In this document: positions 1-7,562 of the stretch, piece by piece
Layout: each line of letters begins with the position of its first letter
How positions within the stretch are numbered: the stretch's first letter is position 1
NCBI RefSeq assembly: GCF_014174215.1
Contig: NZ_JABEQL010000001.1
Location: 62,001-126,000 of the forward strand
Direction of reading: 5' to 3'
DNA from: Gluconacetobacter tumulicola
GTDB taxonomy: Bacteria > Pseudomonadota > Alphaproteobacteria > Acetobacterales > Acetobacteraceae
DNA length: 64,000 bases
Translations under genes and position numbers: made by a program
The notes under the pieces: generated by a model
Database searches by the model: none
Seen by the model: the letters and a program-made list of their open reading frames with translations, nothing else
Told to the model about the DNA's origin: nothing

Positions 1-422
1 CCGAAGGCATCTTCGACAGCAGGCACCACGCTTGTCACAGTCGGATCATAGACGGTGCCTCGTAGCACCGGCGTTACCTCTATCTTGATCTGTACACCGC
101 CGACCCGAACGACCAGCTTCGTCATGGTGTTCTCATCGGCCGAACGTAAGGCATTGACCCTCACACCGGGTATGCCCTGTTCGATCCGCTCCTTGATCCT
201 GAGCATTGCGGCGTCAATCGCAGACAGCGATGCGGGCCGCCCCTCAACCGGCAGATAAGTCAGGTCGATGTCCACGGAAAGGCGTGGCATGTCGCGCACG
301 AACAGGTTGATCGCAGTGCCACCCTTTAGCGCGAAAATCCGTTCCTCCGCGACGAAAGGAACAACCCGCATCAAGAGAGCCACCTGCTGCTGATATGTGT
401 CGAGGAAAGCCATGAGCTTCAC
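1..422 (-). CDS. AbiEii-like nucleotidyltransferase toxin (C-terminal part lies outside the window)
   Basis: The reading frame runs off the left edge, so only the first 140 residues are visible. They contain the nucleotidyltransferase signature FALKGGTAINLF followed by LSVDIDLTY, the GG(S/T)...DxD pattern of the AbiEii/AbiGii family (PF08843). In known AbiE systems this protein is the toxin of a type IV toxin-antitoxin pair that blocks growth by modifying nucleic acid, probably tRNA, and can stop phage infection. The GTG start at 422 overlaps the stop of the upstream AbiEi gene by four bases (GTGA), which indicates translational coupling; an ATG three codons in, at 413, is an alternative start. 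The pairing with AbiEi makes the call firm, although activity cannot be judged from a partial gene. Confidence 0.85.
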   Translation of the reverse strand, partial: MKLMAFLDTYQQQVALLMRVVPFVAEERIFALKGGTAINLFVRDMPRLSVDIDLTYLPVEGRPASLSAIDAAMLRIKERIEQGIPGVRVNALRSADENTMTKLVVRVGGVQIKIEVTPVLRGTVYDPTVTSVVPAVEDAF

Positions 423-1228
423 GAACCTCCCAGGTCGGTTGGCACGGTGATGTTATAATGCGGATCGAGTTTTCCGCCTTTGGCAAGGACGCGCTTACCC
501 GCACCAAGATTAATGCGAGATATATCGAGCCGAGGTCGCCATGCATGGCGATGGCGGTCCGCGAAGAACAGGAAGAGCCGCTTCACCTTCACGCTGGTGC
601 AAGCCTCAAGCAGCATTTGCAGTCGGCGCGGGCTTAAATCGCTCATTCCTTCCATCAAGGCATCAGCTTGATGGAAGCTCTCATGCTCGGGTAGTTCATC
701 GAGCAGTTCGAGAACGGCGCGCTCTTTGCTGGAATAGCGAATGGGCATGGTCAGACCACCGGTATTGACCATGGCCGGACTTGATATAGGCGATGCATCG
801 GTGTGGCCTGGAAACAGTCGCAGGCTGTTGTGCCAATGGAAGGCCACATCGAGCGGCAGGCTTGGCAGCCAGGTCGGTGGGGGTTTCGGTCCGTAAAGGT
901 GAACCTCACGAACCGACGTTGACAGATAATGAGCATAACCCTGCTGTTCGAGCGCAGTGCGCCCGCCGACCGTCAGCGAAAGATCCAGTACGGTCTGAAG
1001 AGAGACGGCTACCTGCTGCCAAGTGAGCGGCGTGCGCGAGCGGCGATAGACACGACGGGCTGGGCTTTCGAGCCAGCCGGAGCGTACATACTGGCTCCTC
1101 AACGCCGACGAATAGCCGTGGGCCTCCATCCATGCGGCGTCGACAAGGAGACCGTCAGGGAGTTCCTGCTGTAGGTGGTTTAGTTTTCCCGACAAACGCA
1201 TAGCCATACTTTGCATTTTTTCATACAA
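419..1228 (-). CDS. AbiEi-like antitoxin / transcriptional regulator of a type IV toxin-antitoxin system
   Basis: This 269-residue protein has an N-terminal winged-helix-like region (about residues 20-75, including the typical sequence RSGWLESPARRVYRR) and a longer C-terminal domain, the layout of AbiEi antitoxins. Known AbiEi proteins repress their own promoter and neutralise the AbiEii nucleotidyltransferase without stable contact, probably through the C-terminal domain. It sits directly upstream of and overlaps the AbiEii gene. An inverted repeat 37 bases upstream and a TATAAT box beyond it on the same strand fit autorepression. No clear ribosome-binding site precedes the ATG at 1228, and ATGs at 1216 and 1207 are possible alternative starts. 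Confidence 0.8.
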   Translation of the reverse strand: MYEKMQSMAMRLSGKLNHLQQELPDGLLVDAAWMEAHGYSSALRSQYVRSGWLESPARRVYRRSRTPLTWQQVAVSLQTVLDLSLTVGGRTALEQQGYAHYLSTSVREVHLYGPKPPPTWLPSLPLDVAFHWHNSLRLFPGHTDASPISSPAMVNTGGLTMPIRYSSKERAVLELLDELPEHESFHQADALMEGMSDLSPRRLQMLLEACTSVKVKRLFLFFADRHRHAWRPRLDISRINLGAGKRVLAKGGKLDPHYNITVPTDLGGS

Positions 1229-1264
1229 TCAAACCGCCGTCCAGTTTGAAATAATCGCAATTTA

Positions 1265-1279
1265 CTAAGTTTAACTTAG
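1265..1279. promoter_or_regulatory. Inverted repeat, probable operator of the abiEi promoter
   Basis: CTAAGTT and AACTTAG form a perfect 7-base inverted repeat with a one-base spacer. It lies between the AbiEi start codon and a perfect TATAAT hexamer on the minus strand at about 1294-1299. AbiEi proteins studied elsewhere repress by binding inverted repeats in their promoter, so this is the best operator candidate. Its use is inferred from position and symmetry only. Confidence 0.5.
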
Positions 1280-1475
1280 CGTTTTAATGATATTATAAAC
1301 CCTCCTGCCATGCATCGCGTTCCGCAGCAACATACGTCATATGTTCGCCCCTTGATGAGCGAAGTGGGATTCAGCCTCGTCCTTTGAGCGCGACGGCCCG
1401 TCGGTGGCTCGCCTCCCCAGCAATTATTCGTTATGGTGGAATGGCTTCCTTTTCCTCGTCTGGACCCTTCCGTTG

Positions 1476-4400
1476 ATGCAACACGACTTCTTCCTCCGCC
1501 CCGTCGTCAACTCCCCTTATGGGTATCCGGCGCGTCACTGGGCACTGGACGAACACGGGCAGCCAACAGGGGCCCTTGTAAAATCCCGGCGAGCGGCGGA
1601 GTTCGTCACTCCGGTCCCCAAACCCAAGAAAACCAAGACGACAGCAGCTCAGACCAGCCTGATCTATACCGACACTGAGGGGCTTTCCTCCGAAGAGCAG
1701 GAATACAATCATAGCCGCCTCATCAACGAGGTGCGTGCGGCCGTCGATGCATGGCGGCAGCTTCCCAACCCGGACCAGTGGGGCGTGACGCCTGAAACCG
1801 CACGGCTGCTTCGTCATTGGCGGCACCATAATTTCAGTGAAATCAAGCCCTTCTTCTGCCAGATCGAGGCAGTCGAAACGGCAATCTGGTTGACCGAGGT
1901 CGCGCCCAAGCTGGGCAATCGAGGCGTGCGTTTCATCACGCACCTCAAACAGGCCAACGAGGGTGCCAATCCCGGACTGTCCCGCCTTGCGCTCAAGCTT
2001 GCTACTGGTGCCGGCAAGACGACCGTCATGGCTCTACTGATCGCGTGGCAAACCGTGAACGCAGTCCGTCATCCAGGGAGCAAACTGTTTTCATCAGGCT
2101 TCCTGATCGTGACCCCCGGCATCACAATCAAGGACCGGCTCCGTGTCCTGCTCCCTAATGATCCGGACAGCTATTACCGTTCGCGCGAAATTGTTCCACT
2201 CGACATGATGCCGGACGTGATGAAAGCCCGGATCGTTATTACCAACTATCACGCCTTCAAGCTACGCGAACGGCTGGATATTGCGAAAGGTACACGGACG
2301 GTTCTTGAAGGCTGGCGGGAGGAGCCTGTCCAAACGCTGGAAACGGAAGGCCAGATGCTTCAGCGCGTCATACCCGAACTGATGGGTCTCAAACGTGTCG
2401 TCGTGCTCAATGATGAAGCACATCACTGCTATCGCGAGAAGCCGACAACGGATGAGGAAGAAGCACTCAAAGGCGACGACAAGACAGAAGCCGATGAGAA
2501 CAACAAGGCTGCCCGACTTTGGCTCTCCGGCCTTGAAATCGTGCAGCGTAAGCTTGGCATCGCAACGATCTTCGATCTCTCCGCAACGCCATTCTTCCTC
2601 CGAGGTTCAGGTTACGCTGAAGGCACGCTTTTCCCTTGGACGATGAGTGATTTCTCGCTGATGGACGCCATTGAATGCGGGATCGTCAAACTGCCTCGCG
2701 TTCCGATTTCCGACAACGTGCCTGGCAGTCGGATGCCACTTCTGCGCAATCTGTGGGATAATATTGGCAAGGATATGCCCAAGAAAGGGCGTGGCAGCAG
2801 CGCGGTGGCTGATCCGGAGAAATTGCCTCATCTTCTCTATGATGCTCTGGATGCGCTTTATGGACATTACCGTCAGGTTTTTGAGATCTGGGAGCAGCAG
2901 GGCATTGACGTGCCCCCGGTCTTCATCGTCGTCTGCAACAACACGACGACTTCCGAACTCGTCTATAAATACATCTCCGGATGGAGCGAGACTGACGAAG
3001 ACGGTAACGAAACAGTCGTAAACACAGGAAGTTTCCCGCTCTTTGCCAATTACGACGAAAATCATCAGCGTTATTCCCGCCCGCGCACCATCCTGATCGA
3101 CAGCGCCCAGCTTGAATCCGGGGAAGCTCTCGATTCCGGCTTCCGTGCTGCTGCGTCCGACGAGATCGAACGCTTCCGCCGCGACATTGCCGAACGTGAA
3201 GGCAACTCGCAGGCCGCAGCCCAGATTGATGATGCGACTCTGTTGCGCGAAGTCATGAACACCGTTGGCAAGTCCGGCAAACTGGGGGCACAGATCCGGT
3301 GTGTTGTCTCCGTCTCCATGCTTACCGAAGGATGGGATGCGAATACCGTTACGCATATTCTGGGCGTCCGCGCCTTTGGCACGCAGCTCCTTTGCGAGCA
3401 GGTCGTCGGTCGCGCCCTGCGCCGCCAGTCCTATGAACTGAACGCAGAGGGCTTGCTGAATCCCGAATACGCCGACATCCTCGGCATCCCGTTCGACTTT
3501 ACAGCAAAGCCCGTCGTTTCAGTCCCAGCCATCCCAAAACCGACCACGCATGTTCATGCTGTGCGTCCAGGCCGGGATGCTCTGGAAATCATCTTTCCCC
3601 GCGTCGCGGCTTACCGCACTGAATTGCCTGACAAGAGGGTCACAGCGCGGTTCACTCCGGACTCCACGCTGGAACTGACACCAGACCTCGTCGGCCCGAC
3701 AAACACCGAGAATGCGGGCATTATCGGCGAGAGCAACAACCTCACACTCGCGGACATGAAAGACGCACGCGCGTCCACCATTATCTTCAAGCTCGCGACT
3801 TACCTCATCACCCGAACCTACCGCGATGCCGGAGAAGATCCGCCGTTGCATCTCTTTGGCCCAATTCGCCGGATTGTCCGGGAATGGATGGACAATCACC
3901 TCGTCTGCAAAGGTGGGACCTATCCCGCACTTTTGCTTCGACCAGATATCGCGGAACGGGCAGCGGAGAAAATCAAGAACGCCATCACCTACGCCAATAT
4001 TGGCGAAAAGCCCGTCATCGTCGTGCCCGATCCTTTCGCGCCGATCGGCTCATCTGCCGATGTGAGTTTCGTTACGACAAAGACGACGTGGAAAACCGAT
4101 CCAGAGAAAAGTCATATCAACGTGGTCGTTTGCGACAGCGATTGGGAAGCCGAGTTCTGCCGTGTGGTGGAGAAGAACCCGCATGTTCTGGCCTATGTAA
4201 AGAACCAGGGACTTGGTTTCGAAGTGCCTTACAATGATGGCCATGTTTCCCGCCACTACAGACCGGACTTCATCGTTCGCATTGATGACGGAGCGGCAGT
4301 TCCACTCAATCTGGTGGTCGAAATCAAGGGATATCGAAAGGAGGACGCGAAGGCCAAGGCCGAGACAATGCGCACGCTGTGGATTCCCGGCGTCAACCAT

Positions 4401-4529
4401 CTTGGAACCTGTGGACGCTGGGCTTTTGAGGAATTCAAAGACGTTTTCGAGATTGAAGACAAATTCAATGAACTGGTGGATCGCCTGCGCGCCGCCCCCA
4501 AAACAACAAAGACGACAGAAGCGGCGTAA
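1476..4529 (+). CDS. Type III-like restriction endonuclease (Res): SF2 helicase plus C-terminal nuclease
   Basis: The protein (1017 residues from the ATG at 1476) has a superfamily 2 ATPase core with Walker A TGAGKTT at about 177-183, the DEAH box VLNDEAHH at about 311-318, motif III FDLSATPFF, and a late motif VVGRALRR. A C-terminal PD-(D/E)xK nuclease follows, seen as YRPDF and VVEIKG about 90 residues before the end. This is the layout of Res subunits, which translocate on DNA and cleave unmodified DNA together with a Mod methyltransferase. The start at 1476 gives an N-terminus (MQHDFFLRPVVNSPYGYPARHW) that looks like the family start; an in-frame GTG at 1404 would add 24 unlikely residues. 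Twelve bases separate it from the methyltransferase gene, so they are probably one operon. Confidence 0.85.
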   Translation: MQHDFFLRPVVNSPYGYPARHWALDEHGQPTGALVKSRRAAEFVTPVPKPKKTKTTAAQTSLIYTDTEGLSSEEQEYNHSRLINEVRAAVDAWRQLPNPDQWGVTPETARLLRHWRHHNFSEIKPFFCQIEAVETAIWLTEVAPKLGNRGVRFITHLKQANEGANPGLSRLALKLATGAGKTTVMALLIAWQTVNAVRHPGSKLFSSGFLIVTPGITIKDRLRVLLPNDPDSYYRSREIVPLDMMPDVMKARIVITNYHAFKLRERLDIAKGTRTVLEGWREEPVQTLETEGQMLQRVIPELMGLKRVVVLNDEAHHCYREKPTTDEEEALKGDDKTEADENNKAARLWLSGLEIVQRKLGIATIFDLSATPFFLRGSGYAEGTLFPWTMSDFSLMDAIECGIVKLPRVPISDNVPGSRMPLLRNLWDNIGKDMPKKGRGSSAVADPEKLPHLLYDALDALYGHYRQVFEIWEQQGIDVPPVFIVVCNNTTTSELVYKYISGWSETDEDGNETVVNTGSFPLFANYDENHQRYSRPRTILIDSAQLESGEALDSGFRAAASDEIERFRRDIAEREGNSQAAAQIDDATLLREVMNTVGKSGKLGAQIRCVVSVSMLTEGWDANTVTHILGVRAFGTQLLCEQVVGRALRRQSYELNAEGLLNPEYADILGIPFDFTAKPVVSVPAIPKPTTHVHAVRPGRDALEIIFPRVAAYRTELPDKRVTARFTPDSTLELTPDLVGPTNTENAGIIGESNNLTLADMKDARASTIIFKLATYLITRTYRDAGEDPPLHLFGPIRRIVREWMDNHLVCKGGTYPALLLRPDIAERAAEKIKNAITYANIGEKPVIVVPDPFAPIGSSADVSFVTTKTTWKTDPEKSHINVVVCDSDWEAEFCRVVEKNPHVLAYVKNQGLGFEVPYNDGHVSRHYRPDFIVRIDDGAAVPLNLVVEIKGYRKEDAKAKAETMRTLWIPGVNHLGTCGRWAFEEFKDVFEIEDKFNELVDRLRAAPKTTKTTEAA

Positions 4530-4541
4530 GAGAGCAAGACG

Positions 4542-7500
4542 ATGACCGACACACGGAAAAACGAATTCCTTGAAGCCCTTCGTGCTGAAGGTGGATCAGC
4601 CGGTAACGGTACTCTTCGCGAAAGACTGGGCTGGGACGAGAGTGACTATAGAGGCGTCAAAGACGCACTACTTGCTGACGGGACGATTGCGAACGGACGG
4701 GGACGGGGAGGCTCCGTGCGCCTTGCCGGAGCCTCTGTCGTTGACCCAAATACGGCTGCGACGCCTCAAGCAAAGGCAAAGCCCTCGACAAAAGGAGCAA
4801 AAACAAAAACGCATGCCATAAGCAGCTATCGTCACGATGAAGCCACACGGCGGAACATCCCGACAGCCGAGTTTGAATCCATCATGGAGGCGGAGGATCG
4901 CAAGCCGAAAACGCTGCTCTATCCCCGCAACCCCGACCTCGACCCGCAACTTGTCTGGCGCGGGAAAGATGAACAGGACCGAGCAGCTCTCAGTGTGTCC
5001 GCGCCACCCCTGTATATTCAGGAGAAAGTCCATCCGCAGGCTCTGATCGAAGATCTCAAACGGCAAAGCCGAGCACGCGTTGAGGATGATGCCCCTGATC
5101 TGTTCGGGGATTTTAACGGCCTGCCGGACAGTCAGGCAAAAACAGAATTCTACCGTCACGACCAGCACTGGTCGAACCGTATGATCCTTGGTGATAGCCT
5201 ACAGGTGATGGCTAGCCTTACCGAGCGCGAAGGACTTCGTGGCAAGGTTCAGTGTATCTATTTCGATCCACCTTACGGGATCAAGTTCAATTCAAATTTC
5301 CAGTGGAGCACGACCTCGCGTGACGTGAAGGACGGCAAACTGGATCAGGTGACGCGCGAGCCAGAACAGGTGAAGGCATTTCGCGATACATGGCGAGATG
5401 GAATTCACTCCTATCTTACCTATCTGCGCGATCGACTGACCACCGCGCGAGATTTATTGACTGAAAGCGGAAGTATTTTCGTTCAGATCGGCAGTGAGAA
5501 TCCCCATCGTATCAGGGCACTTCTCGATGAGGTTTTCGGTGAGACCAATTTTGTAGAACAAATTTGCTTTAGAAAAAAGAATATGACACTCGGAGGAAGG
5601 TATATAGAGGGTATATTCGACTATATAATTTTCTATGCGAAAAATATAAATAGCCTGAAATTTAGACGTTTATTTGATGTAACTGATATAAAAGGGGATT
5701 CGCATTGGAATCGCTACAGCCTTCCGTCTGGAGAATCTTTTTCCCTAAAGCGGGAGGAAATTGATGGGACTAAAAATCTTCCACCTAACGCGAAGGTATA
5801 TCAGTTATCGGCCATGTATCCGGCCGGCATGTTTGCTACGGGTTTGTATGACTTCAAGTTCAAAGGGAACATTTATACTCCTCCAAAAGGAAGATCGTGG
5901 AAAACCCCGATAACCGGGATGAACCGATTAGAAATGGCCGATCGGCTGGAGCCTTACTCAGACGGGCGAACAATACGGTATCGGCTCTATTTCGACGATT
6001 ATCCAGTTTCGCCTTTGCACAATATTTGGGCCAACACAGCCCCATCTGCTGATAAAATTTATGTTGTCGAAACATCAAGAAAAGTCGTTGAACGCTGCCT
6101 TCTAATGGCTACCGATCCCGGTGACCTTGTATTAGACCCCACTTGCGGTTCCGGCACTACGGCTTATGTCGCCGAGCAGTGGGGGCGGCGCTGGATTACT
6201 GTCGACACGTCACGCGTAGCGCTTGCGCTTGCCCGCTCACGTCTGATGGGCGCGCGCTATCCTTATTATCTTCTTGCCGACAGTTCGAGAGGGCAGCGCA
6301 AGGAGGCGGAAATCACACGGTCCGTTCCGAAGTCACATCTGACGCACGGCAACATCAAGCACGGTTTTGTCTATGAGCGCGTACCGCATATCACTCTGAA
6401 ATCCATCGCCAACAATACCGAAATCGACGTGATCTGGGAGGATTTCCAGTCGCGACTGGAGCCTCTACGGGCAAAGCTTAATAAAACACTTGGCCAGCAT
6501 TGGGAGGAGTGGGAAGTCCCTCGCGAGGCGGACGCAGACTGGCCCGAATCTGCACGGAAAATGCACGAAGCATGGTGGGAGCAGCGCATTGCCCGTCAGA
6601 AGGAGATCGACGCCTCCATCGCGGCCAAGGCCGACACCGAGTATCTCTACGACAAGCCCTATGAAGACCGCTCGAAGGTGCGTGTAAGCGGACCGTTCAC
6701 TGTTGAGTCCCTCTCGCCTCACCGGATGCTGGCGGTTGGCACGGACGATCAGTTCTTCGATCCCGGCAAGCCGACGGCGCCCTCGCGCGATCCATCCGTG
6801 CGTGATTTCGTCACCATGATCCTGACCACCCTGCGCGAAGCCGGTGTACAGCAGGGCGACAAGCGTGAGCGGATCACCTTTACGTCGCTTGATGTCTGGC
6901 CGGGCAAGATGCTGTGTGCTGAAGGCCGCTTCATGGAGGGCGAAACCGAGCGGCGCGCAGGTATATTGATCGGTCCGGAATTTGGCACGGTAACAAAGCC
7001 TGACCTGACCGCAGCAGCCCGTGAGGCCGGAGATGCCGGGTTTGATGTGCTGATCTCCTGTGCATTTGCGTACGAAGCCAATGCGTCCGAGTTCAACAAC
7101 CTTGGGCGGCTGAAAGTCTTGCGCGCGCGGATGAACCCGGACCTGCATATGCAGACGGACCTGAAATCAAGCGGTAACCTGTTTGTCGTGTTTGGTGAGC
7201 CTGATATTGGCATTGAACGAACGGAAGATGGAGAAATCCGTGTCCGCATCCATGGCGTGGATGTGTTCAAGCCTTCGACGGGTGAGGTTGTGTCGGGTGG
7301 GCCAGAGGATATTGCCCTTTGGATGATCGACACGGATTATAACGAGGAAAGCTTCTTCGTGCGTCATGCTTACTTCCTCGGCGCAAACGATCCTTACAAG
7401 GCGCTGAAGACGACACTGAAAGCGGAAATTGACGAAGAAGCCTGGACTAGTCTGAACAGCGAGGTCTCTCGTCCGTTCCCGAAACCCGAGACCGGACGAA

Positions 7501-7562
7501 TAGCCGTGAAGGTCATCAACCAGTTTGGCGATGAGGTGATGAAGGTGTTTGATATCTCATGA
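4542..7562 (+). CDS. Type III-like DNA methyltransferase (Mod), beta class
   Basis: This 1006-residue protein has the catalytic motif DPPYG at about 242-246, placed before the SAM-binding motif DPTCGSGTT at about 532-540. That order is the beta class of N6-adenine or N4-cytosine methyltransferases, as in type III Mod proteins. Residues 1-62 look like a small winged helix and are followed by a low-complexity Ala/Lys/Thr linker. The part between the two motifs, where the target recognition domain of Mod proteins lies, is strikingly AT-rich (about 5545-6110) compared with the rest of the gene. A long C-terminal region of about 430 residues follows the catalytic core and is unusual for a plain Mod. 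The stop overlaps the next start (ATGA). The protein should set the specificity of the system and protect host DNA. Confidence 0.88.
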   Translation: MTDTRKNEFLEALRAEGGSAGNGTLRERLGWDESDYRGVKDALLADGTIANGRGRGGSVRLAGASVVDPNTAATPQAKAKPSTKGAKTKTHAISSYRHDEATRRNIPTAEFESIMEAEDRKPKTLLYPRNPDLDPQLVWRGKDEQDRAALSVSAPPLYIQEKVHPQALIEDLKRQSRARVEDDAPDLFGDFNGLPDSQAKTEFYRHDQHWSNRMILGDSLQVMASLTEREGLRGKVQCIYFDPPYGIKFNSNFQWSTTSRDVKDGKLDQVTREPEQVKAFRDTWRDGIHSYLTYLRDRLTTARDLLTESGSIFVQIGSENPHRIRALLDEVFGETNFVEQICFRKKNMTLGGRYIEGIFDYIIFYAKNINSLKFRRLFDVTDIKGDSHWNRYSLPSGESFSLKREEIDGTKNLPPNAKVYQLSAMYPAGMFATGLYDFKFKGNIYTPPKGRSWKTPITGMNRLEMADRLEPYSDGRTIRYRLYFDDYPVSPLHNIWANTAPSADKIYVVETSRKVVERCLLMATDPGDLVLDPTCGSGTTAYVAEQWGRRWITVDTSRVALALARSRLMGARYPYYLLADSSRGQRKEAEITRSVPKSHLTHGNIKHGFVYERVPHITLKSIANNTEIDVIWEDFQSRLEPLRAKLNKTLGQHWEEWEVPREADADWPESARKMHEAWWEQRIARQKEIDASIAAKADTEYLYDKPYEDRSKVRVSGPFTVESLSPHRMLAVGTDDQFFDPGKPTAPSRDPSVRDFVTMILTTLREAGVQQGDKRERITFTSLDVWPGKMLCAEGRFMEGETERRAGILIGPEFGTVTKPDLTAAAREAGDAGFDVLISCAFAYEANASEFNNLGRLKVLRARMNPDLHMQTDLKSSGNLFVVFGEPDIGIERTEDGEIRVRIHGVDVFKPSTGEVVSGGPEDIALWMIDTDYNEESFFVRHAYFLGANDPYKALKTTLKAEIDEEAWTSLNSEVSRPFPKPETGRIAVKVINQFGDEVMKVFDIS

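Noticed and set aside
1404-1475. Earlier GTG start for the Res-like protein
   Set aside because: The added 24 residues are Trp/Phe/Leu-rich and unlike a Res start; the sequence from 1476 matches the expected family N-terminus.
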